NCBI GenBank assembly: GCA_938082635.1
Contig: CALLLI010000184.1
Location: 1 to 34,282 of the forward strand
Reading direction: 5' to 3'
From: an uncultured Verrucomicrobiales bacterium
GTDB taxonomy: Bacteria; Verrucomicrobiota; Verrucomicrobiia; Verrucomicrobiales; DEV007
DNA length: 34,282 bases
Shown here: piece by piece, positions 25,352 to 34,282 of the stretch
How positions within the stretch are numbered: position 1 is the stretch's first letter
Layout of the letters: each line of letters starts with the position of its first letter
Translations under genes and position numbers: made by a program
The notes under the pieces: generated by a model
What the model was told of the DNA's origin: nothing
What the model saw: the letters and a program-made list of their open reading frames with translations, nothing else
The model's database searches: none

Positions 25352-27744
25352 GGGAGGTGGATAAACTCGCTCGTGTTGAAAAGCACGCGTCCCACTTGCT
25401 CCAGGCCATGCGCTTTGACCAAAGGAATGAGCGTTTGGAGTTCGTCACTCTCAGCTTCGCGGCTAAACGCAATCAAGACCGCCCGTTTTACCTGGGCCTC
25501 AGGGTCTTCTCCTGCCTCTGCAGCGACACGCTCGGCAAAGAACTCCGCTTGGCGAAGCGCGAAGGGACTATTCATTAGCCCTAACGATTGCACGGGTGTG
25601 ATCGAGCGCGTTCGGCGGGGCGTCATTTGACCTGCATCAGGACAATCAAAGGTGCCGAAGACATCGACCGCCTGCATGCGGATCTTGCGGGCGTAGACCA
25701 TGCGTCGCCAACCATCGTTTCCGAAGGTTTCGTGAGCCTGATAGTCGGAAAGACCGCCACGCTGACGGAAGAAGTCGAACCCCATGCCGCCCGCCTGTCG
25801 ATTCAACTTGCCGCTCGCAGCCAGCATCGCGTCACGGATGACTTCGGCTTCGACGCGACGCGGCGGAAAGCGCCAGAGAAACCGAGAGTCTACATCCACC
25901 GCCAAGGCCTCGCTATGGGGACGGCTCGATTGCCTGAAGGCGCGCGAATGAAGCAGGCCGCGAAGGAGGTGTTTGACCGACCATTCGTAATCCATGAAGT
26001 CCTGAGCTAACCAATCTAGTAAGCGCGGGTGCGTCGGTTCCGTACCCATCTTGCCGAAATCCGAAGGCGTGTCGACAAAGCCAATACCGAAGACATACTG
26101 CCACACGCGATTGACCATCACCCTCGCCGTCAACGGATGATCTCGCGCGGTCAGGTGTCGAGCCAAGAGAACCCGTCGCTGGGACTCGTTGCTAGCAGCC
26201 AAAGTCTCTGCGTCACCAAGCACTGCGGGCACGGCTGCGGAGACTTCTCGTTTCCGCTGCATCGGATCTCCGCGATGCAGCACCCACGTCGTCTCCGGTG
26301 TGTCGGTGAAACGAGCCGCATAGGTTTGCGGGCCAGCTTGAAGACGCGCCAACTCTGCCTGCGCTTGGCGAAGTTGTCTGTTGAGCGTCACGATTCTAGC
26401 AATCTCCGATTCGGTTAGGCCATTCAAAGCAATCGAACCTGCAGGACGAGTATCTTCACGAGACGGAAGTCGATCCCGCGTGTGTACCAAGGCTTGCCAG
26501 CGATCCGTTCCCAAGACTTGCGCCTCGATCACGTACTCCGCTGGTTGACTAAAGCCACGCTGCCAGACCACACGATCAATCTTCGCAGGTGCGGCAAGGT
26601 CGAGGCGAATCCAGGCCGGCCCATTCTTACCAGCCCGCCAAGGAAAAGCCTGACGTGCATCCACGCTCCCATCATTGAGACAATCGGGATGACGCGTCTG
26701 GTTCTCCAAGGCAAAGCTCGAAGCCGTGGCCTTTCCGCCTTGCGAAGCCAGGGCCACGTTCGTGGTTCTCTCCCAGACTTCGAATTCGTAGAGCGACGCC
26801 GCGCCACTCGTCGCCGTCGCCTTGATGCGCATGCGCACCGCTTGCGTCGCGATGGGTTTGAAGGAAACCGATTCCACACCCGCCAAGGGTGGCTTCAGTT
26901 GATGCTGAAGGCGCAAAGCTTCCAACTCAGCCTCCAGTCGTTGGACCTTCGCTACGGAACCAGGCACGCGCGCCGTCCAGGCCTCATTCTCAGGGCCACG
27001 TCGGCGCCGATCGCCATAGCGGAGACCGGCAAACACCGCCTGCATGGCATAATAATCCTTCTCAGTGATCGGATCAAATTTGTGATCATGACAGCGTGCG
27101 CACGCCACCGTGAGACCAAAGAACGACTGGCTCACCGTGCTGATGACCTCATCAAGCTCATCCTGACGCGCACTTCGCATCGCCAGCTCATCACGACCTA
27201 TCTGTCCTGGCAGATTCGCAGGACCCGCCACGAGGAAACCAAGCGCCGCATCCTCCTCACAGGTATCGCCAGCGAGCTGTTCGAAGATGAACCGATCATA
27301 CGGCTTGTCGCGATTGAACGACTCGATCACCCAGTCACGGTAATGCCACGCATTCGGACGCGACGCATTCGTCTCGAACCCCACCGTCTCCGCCCACCGA
27401 ATGATGTCCAACCAATGCTGCGCCCAACGTTCGCCATAGCGTGAGTCTGCTAACACACGATCCACCGCACGCGTCCAAGCCAACGGAGAGTCATCCTCTG
27501 TGAACGCTCCCATTTCCTCAGGACTCGGAGGCACCCCTAACACGACCAAATGCAGCCGCCGCAGGAGAGTCGTTCGGTCTGCCTCGGCCGACCACGGGAG
27601 CCCTTTCTCAGCCAGCTTCTCACCCACGAACTTATCGATGGAGCTAGGGCTGGATTCCCGAGCCAAGGGAACAAACGCCCAATGCTCTGCATTGGCTAGC
27701 CATCCCGGAGCCAGGAGAAACACCATGCCAATCAACTTCCACAT
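25348..27744 (-). CDS. DUF1549/DUF1553 protein with F5/8 type C-like insert, lacking the N-terminal cytochrome (cassette 2)
   Basis: This 798-residue exported protein has a short Sec-type signal ([16 protein letters not shown]). Unlike cassettes 1 and 3 it goes straight into DUF1549 (about 33-245): no cytochrome c domain with its first CXXCH precedes it. DUF1549 keeps its own haem-like motif [11 protein letters not shown] (C215, C218, H219). A coiled segment at 264-285 leads to a domain of about 130 residues (292-425) resembling the F5/8 type C (discoidin) fold: [36 protein letters not shown] and [17 protein letters not shown]. That fold binds carbohydrate or lipid surfaces. DUF1553 follows with [20 protein letters not shown]. 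The gene heads an operon with the DUF1501 gene, overlapping it by 4 bases, and is divergent from cassette 3. Confidence 0.88.
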   Translation of the reverse strand: MWKLIGMVFLLAPGWLANAEHWAFVPLARESSPSSIDKFVGEKLAEKGLPWSAEADRTTLLRRLHLVVLGVPPSPEEMGAFTEDDSPLAWTRAVDRVLADSRYGERWAQHWLDIIRWAETVGFETNASRPNAWHYRDWVIESFNRDKPYDRFIFEQLAGDTCEEDAALGFLVAGPANLPGQIGRDELAMRSARQDELDEVISTVSQSFFGLTVACARCHDHKFDPITEKDYYAMQAVFAGLRYGDRRRRGPENEAWTARVPGSVAKVQRLEAELEALRLQHQLKPPLAGVESVSFKPIATQAVRMRIKATATSGAASLYEFEVWERTTNVALASQGGKATASSFALENQTRHPDCLNDGSVDARQAFPWRAGKNGPAWIRLDLAAPAKIDRVVWQRGFSQPAEYVIEAQVLGTDRWQALVHTRDRLPSREDTRPAGSIALNGLTESEIARIVTLNRQLRQAQAELARLQAGPQTYAARFTDTPETTWVLHRGDPMQRKREVSAAVPAVLGDAETLAASNESQRRVLLARHLTARDHPLTARVMVNRVWQYVFGIGFVDTPSDFGKMGTEPTHPRLLDWLAQDFMDYEWSVKHLLRGLLHSRAFRQSSRPHSEALAVDVDSRFLWRFPPRRVEAEVIRDAMLAASGKLNRQAGGMGFDFFRQRGGLSDYQAHETFGNDGWRRMVYARKIRMQAVDVFGTFDCPDAGQMTPRRTRSITPVQSLGLMNSPFALRQAEFFAERVAAEAGEDPEAQVKRAVLIAFSREAESDELQTLIPLVKAHGLEQVGRVLFNTSEFIHLP

Positions 27745-27848
27745 GATGGAATGCTCGCCTGCACTGCGACGACCCTCCAGGAGAATCTTCCGCGACTATC
27801 CACCGCAGATACGGGACAAACGCTGCTCATTGGGGTAAGATCCCTTGA

Positions 27849-29330
27849 ATGGACGCCCCCACCGACCTGCTCAAACATGTCATCACGCGACGACACCTGC
27901 TCCGTGCCGGATCGATCGGCATTGGCTCGCTCGCACTGAACTCCCTGCTCACGCCGGAAGCCTTCGCTTCGGACGTCGCCAAACGCGGGCTCCACTTCGC
28001 ACCCAAGGCCAAGAGAATCATCTTCCTCTTCATGAACGGGGCGCCCTCGCAGCAAGACCTCTTCGACTATAAACCCAAGCTCGATGAGCTCCACGGCAAG
28101 GAACTCTTCAAACGAGTCGATCCCAAGACAAAGACCTGGAGCAAGGAAGGCTTCATTGAGAAGACCCAGCGCCTCACTGGGATGACGGCTGGACAAGCGT
28201 CCTTTCCCATCGCCCGCTCCAACTTCGAGTTTAAGCGGCACGGAAAAAGTGGCGCGTGGATGAGCGAGCTACTCCCTCACACTTCTCAAATCGCGGACGA
28301 CCTTTGCTTCGTCAAGTCGATGCACACCGAGGCGATCAATCACGATCCCGGCGTCACCTTCTTTCAAACCGGCCACCAACAACCCGGTCGCCCCAGCTTA
28401 GGTGCCTGGATGAGCTACGGTCTCGGCGCAGAGAATAGCAATCTGCCAGCCTTCACTGTGCTCATTTCAAATGGCACCGGTCGCCCTGGCAGCCAACCCG
28501 TCTATTCCAAACTCTGGGGCAGCGGCTTCCTCCCTAGCGTGCACCAAGGCGTGCAATTCCGTGGTGGCAAGACGCCTGTGCTCTATCTAAACAGCCAACC
28601 CGGCGAATCTGTCGAGAGCCGCCGCCGCATGATTCATCGGATCGAGGCGCTCAATCAGATGCAGCACGATGCCTTTCACGACCCCGAGATCGCCACGCGC
28701 ATCGCTCAGTATGAAATGGCCTTTCGCATGCAGATGTCCGTCCCCGAAGCAACTGACATTAGCAATGAACCGCAATCCATCCTCGATCTCTACGGCCCGG
28801 AATGCCAGATGCCCGGTAAATTCGCCGCCAACTGCCTCCTAGCCCGTCGCCTTGCCGAACGCGGTGTCCGCTTCATCCAAATCTATCACCGCGGCTGGGA
28901 TCAGCACGGCGATTTATTGAACGCACTTCCTAAACAATGTCAGGATGTCGACCAAGCCCAAGCCGCCCTCGTCACCGACCTCAAACAGCGCGGCTTGTTA
29001 GACGAGACGCTCGTCGTCTGGGGCGGTGAATTTGGCCGCACCACTTACAGCCAAGGCAAGTCCGGCACCGCCGCTAATGGGCGCGATCATCACCCACGCT
29101 GCTTCACCTACTGGATGGCAGGCGGCGGCATCAAGCCCGGCACCAGCTACGGTGAAACCGATGAACTCGGTTACAACATCGCGCAAGATCCCATGCATGT
29201 GCATGATTTCCAAGCCACCGCCATGCATCTCATGGGCGTGGATCACAAGCGCCTCACCTTCCGCTACCAAGGGCGCCGCTTTCGCCTAACCGATGTGCAC
29301 GGCAAGGTCGTCAACCCAATCCTCGCCTAA
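27849..29330 (+). CDS. DUF1501 family protein with Tat-type signal (cassette 3)
   Basis: This 493-residue DUF1501 protein has twin arginines at 14-15 (TRRHLLRAGS) before a G/S/L-rich segment, so Tat export is likely. Landmarks: MNGAPSQQDLFDYKP at 62-76, WGGEFGRTTYSQG, and GRDHHPRCF from 411. It is close to cassette 1 in sequence around these motifs (both read AGGGIK and SYGETDE). In this cassette the DUF1501 gene comes first and the cytochrome c/DUF1549/DUF1553 gene follows 3 bases later, the reverse of cassettes 1 and 2. The 104-base gap upstream is a divergent promoter region with cassette 2; I see no confident -10 box in it. The substrate is unknown. Confidence 0.88.
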   Translation: MDAPTDLLKHVITRRHLLRAGSIGIGSLALNSLLTPEAFASDVAKRGLHFAPKAKRIIFLFMNGAPSQQDLFDYKPKLDELHGKELFKRVDPKTKTWSKEGFIEKTQRLTGMTAGQASFPIARSNFEFKRHGKSGAWMSELLPHTSQIADDLCFVKSMHTEAINHDPGVTFFQTGHQQPGRPSLGAWMSYGLGAENSNLPAFTVLISNGTGRPGSQPVYSKLWGSGFLPSVHQGVQFRGGKTPVLYLNSQPGESVESRRRMIHRIEALNQMQHDAFHDPEIATRIAQYEMAFRMQMSVPEATDISNEPQSILDLYGPECQMPGKFAANCLLARRLAERGVRFIQIYHRGWDQHGDLLNALPKQCQDVDQAQAALVTDLKQRGLLDETLVVWGGEFGRTTYSQGKSGTAANGRDHHPRCFTYWMAGGGIKPGTSYGETDELGYNIAQDPMHVHDFQATAMHLMGVDHKRLTFRYQGRRFRLTDVHGKVVNPILA

Positions 29331-29333
29331 CCA

Positions 29334-31628
29334 ATGATCTTACGTAGCTTCCTCTTCCTAGCGCTCGTTGGAACATGCCTACGCGCGGAGCCAATGTCGT
29401 TTAACGAATACATTCGCCCAATCCTCTCGGACCGCTGCTATGCCTGCCACGGACCCGACTCGGCTTCGCGCAAGGCAGGCCTGCGCCTCGACCAAGAAGC
29501 CGAAGCCAAAGCAGCCTTGGAAGAAGGCGGCATGATCCCAATTACGCCGGGCAAGCCTACCCAAAGCGCGATTCTTCACCGCATGACCAGCACCGACCCC
29601 GACGTCGTCATGCCTCCGCCCGAAGCCAAGAACTCGGTTTCCGAAGACGAGATCGCTCTCATTCGGCAATGGATCGAAGAAGGCGCCACCTGGGAGCGGC
29701 ACTGGTCGTTCATCTCTCCTGACAAAGAATCCACCGGCCAGATCGACGACTTCATCCAAGCTCGTCTCCAGGCCGTCGACCTAAAACCATCCAAACGGGC
29801 CAGCCGCGAACACCTTCTGCGTCGCCTGAGTTTCGATCTCACCGGACTCGCCCCCACCCTGGCAGAGATGGACCAATTTCTCGCCGAGAACCACGAAACA
29901 GCGTGGCCCAAAGCCGTGGACCGACTCCTTAAATCACCCGCATTCGGCGAACGTGTCGCCTTGGAATGGCTCGACACCGCCCGCTATGGCGATACCGATG
30001 GCCTCTTCGAAGATCATCCTCGTAGCATCTACCTCTGGCGTGACTGGGTCGTACAGGCCTTCAATGAGAACCTGCCCTACGACAAATTCCTCACTTGGCA
30101 ACTGGCCGGCGACCTCTTGCCGGAGCCTCGCAATGATCAGAAACTCGCCACCGGCTTCCTCCGCAACAACGCCACCTCAAATGAAGGTGGCCTCATTGAT
30201 GAGGACTACCGCATCAAGTACCTAATTGATCGCATCAACACCACGTCCACCGCTTTCCTCGGACTCACCATGGAGTGCGCCCAGTGTCATGACCACAAGT
30301 TCGATCCCATGACGCAACGCGAATACTATCAGTTTGGCGGTTTCTTCAATAACCTCATCGGCAAAGGAAACACCAAAGGCGCCACTGATCCGGTCCTTCG
30401 ACTCAGCACGCCCGAGAAAGACAAGCGTTTAATAGAAATCGATCAAGCAGTGAGTGCGCTCGGCAAGCCAGAGAAAGACTCACCCGAGCACAAGAAGCTC
30501 GAAGCCCTCAAGAAAGAGAAACGCGAAATCGAAGGCACCATCCCCAAGAGCATGATCGCCGCTGACGCCGAGAAACCGCGCCCCATGCACATCCTCCTGC
30601 GCGGTGAGTATGACAAACCCGGAGAGGAAGTCACCGCTGCCGCCCCTGCCAGCATCCTGCCCTTCGACGAATCCCTACCCAAGAATCGGCTAGGCCTCGC
30701 CCAATGGATGACCGATTCAAACAACCCGCTCACCGCCCGTGTCGCCGTCAATCGCTATTGGCAGATGCTCTTCGGCACTGGCCTTGTCAAAACGTCAGAA
30801 GACTTCGGCACCCAAGGCGATCGCCCCAGCCATCCTCAGCTTCTCGATCATCTCGCTGCCATATTCGTAGAATCTGGTTGGGACATCAAAGCCCTCATTC
30901 GCCAAATCGTTACCTCTAGCACCTACCAACAAAGTAGCATCCGCCCCATCGTAAACGACACCGATCCTGACAATCGCCTCCTCGCCCGCGCTCCAAGACG
31001 ACGTCTCGACGCCGAGTTCATCCGTGATCACGCCCTCGCAGTCAGCGATCTATTTGCCAACAAACCCGGAGGTCCCGGCGTTCATCCTTACCAACCCGCC
31101 GAACTTTTTGGCAGAAACGCCATCGGTGCCGCTGGCGCCAAGTTCACGCAAGCCACCGGCGAGGACCTCTACCGGCGCAGCCTCTACACCTACTGGAAAC
31201 GACAAATCCCCGCCGCCAACATGCGCTTGTTAGGTGCCAACGGCCGCATCGCCTGCCGTACCCGCCGCCAACAAACCAACACCCCCCTCCAGGCCCTCGT
31301 CCTCCTCAACGACGTCCAATTCACCGAAGCCGCCCGCGTCCTCGCCGAACGCATGATGCAAGAAGGAGGCGATCATCTCGAGGCCCGCATCAGTTTCGCC
31401 TTCCGCCTAGCAACCTCTCGAAAGATCACCAGCAACGAACTCGCCATTCTCAAAGCCGAGTTCAATGACCGCTATCGCGAGTTCAAAGCCAACGAGGAAA
31501 TGACGGCCCGCTACCTCACGGGAGGCGAACGCAAACCTAACGAAGCATTAGCCCTCGCAGAACTGGCTTCTTACGCAGCCGTCGCGTCGATGATCCTCAA
31601 CCTCGACGAATCGATCTCGAAGAGTTAA
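29334..31628 (+). CDS. Planctomycete-type cytochrome c, DUF1549 and DUF1553 protein (cassette 3)
   Basis: This 764-residue exported protein begins with a Sec-type signal (LRSFLFLALVGTCLRA). The cytochrome c domain (about 20-120) has CYACHG (C35, C38, H39) with M93 in VVMPPPEA as the likely axial ligand. DUF1549 (about 133-345) has the second haem-type motif [11 protein letters not shown] (C315, C318, H319). A charged, probably coiled linker at about 362-400 leads to DUF1553 with NPLTARVAVNRYWQMLFG, TSEDFGTQGDRPSHP and NTPLQALVLLND. It follows the DUF1501 gene by 3 bases. The stop codon overlaps that of the convergent PEP-CTERM gene. It is the closest relative in this window of the cassette 1 protein. 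Confidence 0.9.
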   Translation: MILRSFLFLALVGTCLRAEPMSFNEYIRPILSDRCYACHGPDSASRKAGLRLDQEAEAKAALEEGGMIPITPGKPTQSAILHRMTSTDPDVVMPPPEAKNSVSEDEIALIRQWIEEGATWERHWSFISPDKESTGQIDDFIQARLQAVDLKPSKRASREHLLRRLSFDLTGLAPTLAEMDQFLAENHETAWPKAVDRLLKSPAFGERVALEWLDTARYGDTDGLFEDHPRSIYLWRDWVVQAFNENLPYDKFLTWQLAGDLLPEPRNDQKLATGFLRNNATSNEGGLIDEDYRIKYLIDRINTTSTAFLGLTMECAQCHDHKFDPMTQREYYQFGGFFNNLIGKGNTKGATDPVLRLSTPEKDKRLIEIDQAVSALGKPEKDSPEHKKLEALKKEKREIEGTIPKSMIAADAEKPRPMHILLRGEYDKPGEEVTAAAPASILPFDESLPKNRLGLAQWMTDSNNPLTARVAVNRYWQMLFGTGLVKTSEDFGTQGDRPSHPQLLDHLAAIFVESGWDIKALIRQIVTSSTYQQSSIRPIVNDTDPDNRLLARAPRRRLDAEFIRDHALAVSDLFANKPGGPGVHPYQPAELFGRNAIGAAGAKFTQATGEDLYRRSLYTYWKRQIPAANMRLLGANGRIACRTRRQQTNTPLQALVLLNDVQFTEAARVLAERMMQEGGDHLEARISFAFRLATSRKITSNELAILKAEFNDRYREFKANEEMTARYLTGGERKPNEALALAELASYAAVASMILNLDESISKS

Positions 31629-32263
31629 GAAACTCTGCGGCGCCGATGGAAGACCAACATCATCACTAAGCCACCACCGAGAAGGAACGAGGAAGGCTCT
31701 GGGACAGCGGTTGCCTGAAACCCTACACTGTCGACACGCCAAATACCACCAGCATGCTTCAGCGTTGCTGAACTCGCTGGCCCTCCTGCAATCGACACAG
31801 TCGGATCACCTAGATCAGTCCAAGTAACTCCGTTGATGGTGCCACTATCGCTAGCCGCACTAGCTGCCTTGAAGGACATCGAAATCATCTCCACTGAAAT
31901 GTCAGAACTAGTAAGACTGCTTCCTCCAGCATCGAAATCAGTTACCACGAAATTATTAAAAGTGACCTCGTCGAGTGCACTATTAAATTCATCAGTGTCT
32001 CCCATACTCGACACCACACCCAAATCGTTGCTCGGTAGAGCAATAGTTCCGGCCGATGCAGTTACGTCAAAGAGCAACCTAAACGTAGCCCCTGACACTG
32101 TTTGAGTCGTGGACTTGAACGGCTCAAAGCCGCTATACGGCGTTCCGGACTGAACAGTCGACGAATTCAAGAAGGTGCTGAACTCAAAAATCAGAGCAGC
32201 GGGCGAATTCTTTAGTGTTAACAAAAGAACAACACACACTGCAGCAATTTGCTTACTCTTCAT
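31625..32263 (-). CDS. PEP-CTERM sorting-signal protein, secreted
   Basis: This 212-residue protein has a signal peptide (MKSKQIAAVCVVLLLTLKNSPA) and a PEP-CTERM tail: VPEPSS, a hydrophobic helix (FLLGGGLVMMLVF) and RRRR near the end. It should be exported and handled by an exosortase-type system at the cell surface. The middle is rich in S, T, G, D and F with a beta-strand pattern (VTFNNFVVTDFDAGGSS, VEMISMSFKAA) and is of unknown function. It is not obviously homologous to the other PEP-CTERM protein in the window outside the tail. Its stop overlaps the cassette 3 stop (TTAA shared). The gap of 65 bases to the ceramidase-like gene may hold a promoter that I could not define. Confidence 0.82.
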   Translation of the reverse strand: MKSKQIAAVCVVLLLTLKNSPAALIFEFSTFLNSSTVQSGTPYSGFEPFKSTTQTVSGATFRLLFDVTASAGTIALPSNDLGVVSSMGDTDEFNSALDEVTFNNFVVTDFDAGGSSLTSSDISVEMISMSFKAASAASDSGTINGVTWTDLGDPTVSIAGGPASSATLKHAGGIWRVDSVGFQATAVPEPSSFLLGGGLVMMLVFHRRRRVS

Positions 32264-32328
32264 AATGCTTAGGATAATCTTGGACTATTAGCACAAACCC
32301 TAAAGAAATCACATCACAACTTCGCCGA

Positions 32329-33897
32329 CTACCCCTGCTGGCGCAGTGTTTCAATAATTGTGACACCTTTCCTGTAAATGATCGGCCCTACACCTGAGCC
32401 GCCTGAGGTAATTTCACCATAAGGCCGCTTGTCTCGACCATAGGTATAGGGCGCTTTGCTGTCCCACTGCGTCTTGGGAAGGATGTAGCCGATTTCATCG
32501 TTCGCTAGGCCGATGACGAGGTTGAGCTTACCTGTCATCTGAGGGCGGATTGGAGGCGACTCGATCGGCTCACCTGGGAAATCAGCTCCCTCAGGCGATT
32601 CGATCCCACCATCGACGATCTCAGGATAAATCTCTCCCGGGACCATGAGCATCTCGATCTCACCAACTCGCAGAGCACTGATCTCTGACTTGGCGTTGCC
32701 ATCGTACCAACCCGGATGGATCACACCGAGCATGATGGGGAGTTTATACGTGCCAGTGATGGGCACAAAGATCGTTTCGGCAGCCAGAGCGAGTTTGTTC
32801 GATTTCATCAGCTTCGATTCGTTGGCTAACAACGCCACGGTTCGAAGCGCCAAGTTCTCGCCGAGCGCTTTCGTCTTCCCTGGACCATCTTCCTTGTGGA
32901 CAGTGACGCCATCTCGATCAGGCACATCGACGCCCAACGGGGTCATCAGTCCACCGACCGTGCCTTGAAAGAACACGCAAAGGCCACCAACACCTCGACA
33001 TCCGTTAGGCTCGGGTAGCCCTTTCTCGACGCCTTCGCGCCAATAGTGGACAAAGTCCGAACTGACCAACGGGTTCTCGCTTCCCATGGCTTCTGGATGA
33101 TTCCCCCAACTTACCAAAGTGGCGATGGTATCTTGGGTGTCCTTTCGTTTGAAGTGCACGGCACCTAACAAACGATCATACACTTCGGGCCTTCGAGAAT
33201 CGCGCACGTAGCCAGCAGGCTCCATTTGGGTCGATGCATAACGCGTCTCGGCTGGTGCGAGATTGCCCACAGCCTCAAGAATGGCCTCACGAGTCTTGTC
33301 CGCTAGTAGGTCGATGTAGTCGTGATCGAATCGGAAGGGCAAGCGGCGGTAGCTCCAGATACCCATCGTATCTGGGCTATTATGGGTATGTGTGCTTGAG
33401 AAGATAATGTGATCAATGCCATGCGCAGCCTGATCAATGGACTTGCGGATCCGGATAAAGCGCTCGTGGGTCAAGCCAACGCTATCAATACTCACAAGCA
33501 CCACTGTCCGTTTTCCATGCCGCAGAGCAATCGCTCGGGAACTGAGCGGGTCGTTGACTCCCTGCGCAGGCCGATTCGCATCAAAGCCACCTAACCAGAC
33601 AAAGTCGAAGTCGCCGTTACCATTTCGGTCTTCGTAAGTATCACCCTTGTCTGGTTCGTACTTCGAATTCTGATCCGCATCGACCCACGAATCATAGGCC
33701 GCCAGATCCGGCGTGATATCTCGCATGGCCGCCCCCACTAAAAGCGGTTCGTCAGACGCAGCCTGCGACACCCACGCTTGGTCCACACGGTAGTCTCGAT
33801 ACGGCCCTTGCATCCGCACCCGGACAAAGATCGCCGAAGCCAAGAGTAACAGAAGAAAGGCCGAAATAATCGGCCGTCGTCGTAGGAAGCGGAACAT
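32329..33897 (-). CDS. Neutral-ceramidase-like hydrolase, membrane-anchored or exported
   Basis: This 522-residue protein resembles the N-terminal catalytic domain of neutral/alkaline non-lysosomal ceramidases, zinc amidases that split ceramide. The opening VGAAMRDITPD (54-64) matches the family's GxAxxDITP start. SSTHTHNSPD (168-177; H170, H172) resembles the family's zinc-site segment, and NHPEAMG supplies a further histidine. It is shorter than typical ceramidases (about 650-700) and lacks the C-terminal beta domain. An N-terminal membrane helix follows basic residues (FLRRR, then SAFLLLLLASAIFV, 12-25), either anchor or signal. Between 73 and 98 it carries two acidic loops (DADQNSKYEPDKG and EDRNGNGDFD) that look like calcium-binding loops inserted in the fold. 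Such ceramidase-like proteins are common in Planctomycetota and Verrucomicrobiota and may act on other lipids. Confidence 0.75.
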   Translation of the reverse strand: MFRFLRRRPIISAFLLLLLASAIFVRVRMQGPYRDYRVDQAWVSQAASDEPLLVGAAMRDITPDLAAYDSWVDADQNSKYEPDKGDTYEDRNGNGDFDFVWLGGFDANRPAQGVNDPLSSRAIALRHGKRTVVLVSIDSVGLTHERFIRIRKSIDQAAHGIDHIIFSSTHTHNSPDTMGIWSYRRLPFRFDHDYIDLLADKTREAILEAVGNLAPAETRYASTQMEPAGYVRDSRRPEVYDRLLGAVHFKRKDTQDTIATLVSWGNHPEAMGSENPLVSSDFVHYWREGVEKGLPEPNGCRGVGGLCVFFQGTVGGLMTPLGVDVPDRDGVTVHKEDGPGKTKALGENLALRTVALLANESKLMKSNKLALAAETIFVPITGTYKLPIMLGVIHPGWYDGNAKSEISALRVGEIEMLMVPGEIYPEIVDGGIESPEGADFPGEPIESPPIRPQMTGKLNLVIGLANDEIGYILPKTQWDSKAPYTYGRDKRPYGEITSGGSGVGPIIYRKGVTIIETLRQQG

Positions 33898-34282
33898 CCC
33901 AAAGCTTGCACAAGCAAGGGTCCATACGTCGATCTTGGAATCCTAGCCCAAGTTTCTTATTTGCGGGCCAAAATTGACTAATTTCGAGATAATTTGCCCA
34001 CTTAGTCGCCGTAACTCGCTGATAACCAATACTCTAATTTCGAGATTTCATTTTGCAGTGCCTAATTTAAACTTATAAGCCTTGGCTTCTTTCTTCGCAC
34101 CTTTAACCAGGGCTTACGCATGAACGGAGCGAGAAAGCCTGACTGACTCGTTGGATTATGGAAATTAGCGGGTCCATCCTCTACATCCTCCTGGTCGAGC
34201 TCTGTAGCTCAAAGAAATATCTGGGCCCCTTTCTGTTGTAACCGACTATCTTTAAGGGAATTATGGACTATTGACGAATTTC
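33898..34282. other. Terminal intergenic stretch with a 13-bp direct repeat
   Basis: I see no gene in these 385 bases; every frame is short and lacks a convincing start. The stretch is more AT-rich than its surroundings. CTAATTTCGAGAT occurs twice in the same orientation (33978-33990 and 34034-34046), 56 bases apart. It could be a regulator site for a gene beyond the window edge or for the ceramidase-like gene. Confidence 0.5.

Noticed and set aside
26482-27444. Plus-strand open frame of 320 codons within the cassette 2 DUF1549 gene
   Set aside because: It mirrors the real minus-strand gene with its CXXCH and DUF1549 motifs. Its content (many R, H, L and T) is typical of a shadow.
33898-34282. 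Possible tRNA or small RNA in the terminal stretch
   Set aside because: I found no cloverleaf, no conserved TTCGAAT-type loop with a matching acceptor stem, and no strong terminator hairpin.

Overview
The window looks like a chromosomal segment of a Verrucomicrobiota bacterium (planctomycete relatives are the alternative). The reasons are three DUF1501 plus DUF1549/DUF1553 cassettes with planctomycete-type cytochrome c domains, two PEP-CTERM sorting-signal proteins ending in an arginine cluster, an LL-diaminopimelate aminotransferase (the dapL route to lysine and peptidoglycan), and moderately high GC. I found no rRNA, tRNA, CRISPR array, transposase or integrase.

Region 1 (1-7.9 kb): a decayed WD40-like gene, then dapL, a PEP-CTERM protein with its own promoter and terminator, and a large unrecognised single-pass membrane protein. 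The membrane protein is divergent from an unusual membrane-anchored protein that joins ankyrin repeats to an L,D-transpeptidase. A small secreted protein follows, convergent with the transpeptidase gene.

Region 2 (8.0-18.0 kb): fabF; the first cytochrome c/DUF1549/DUF1553 plus DUF1501 pair on the minus strand; then a plus-strand run of four genes: a short adenylate-forming ligase, a SulP anion transporter, a HAD hydrolase and a dehydroquinate-synthase-like sugar phosphate cyclase whose motifs recall EboD.

Region 3 (18.0-23.9 kb): an accessory, defence-like segment, all on the minus strand: a CcbP-type calcium-binding protein, the N-terminal stump of a Fic protein, a RhuM-family protein, a palindromic repeat that can fold as a three-way junction, and an MmeI-like single-chain restriction-modification enzyme. 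The enzyme gene is split by a frameshift that lies inside a low-GC target-recognition segment.

Region 4 (23.9-34.3 kb): two further DUF1501/DUF1549 cassettes placed divergently. One has no N-terminal cytochrome and carries an F5/8-type-C-like domain instead. A second PEP-CTERM protein and a membrane-anchored neutral-ceramidase-like protein follow. The last 385 bases hold no gene that I can see.

The DUF1501 cassettes are all potentially exported (Tat or Sec signals, CXXCH haem motifs) and probably belong to envelope functions, perhaps polysaccharide use, but their biochemical roles are not established here. No single wholly new system is obvious. The best candidates for follow-up are the ankyrin/L,D-transpeptidase fusion, the split and mosaic restriction-modification gene, the EboD-like cluster and the cytochrome-less DUF1549 protein.
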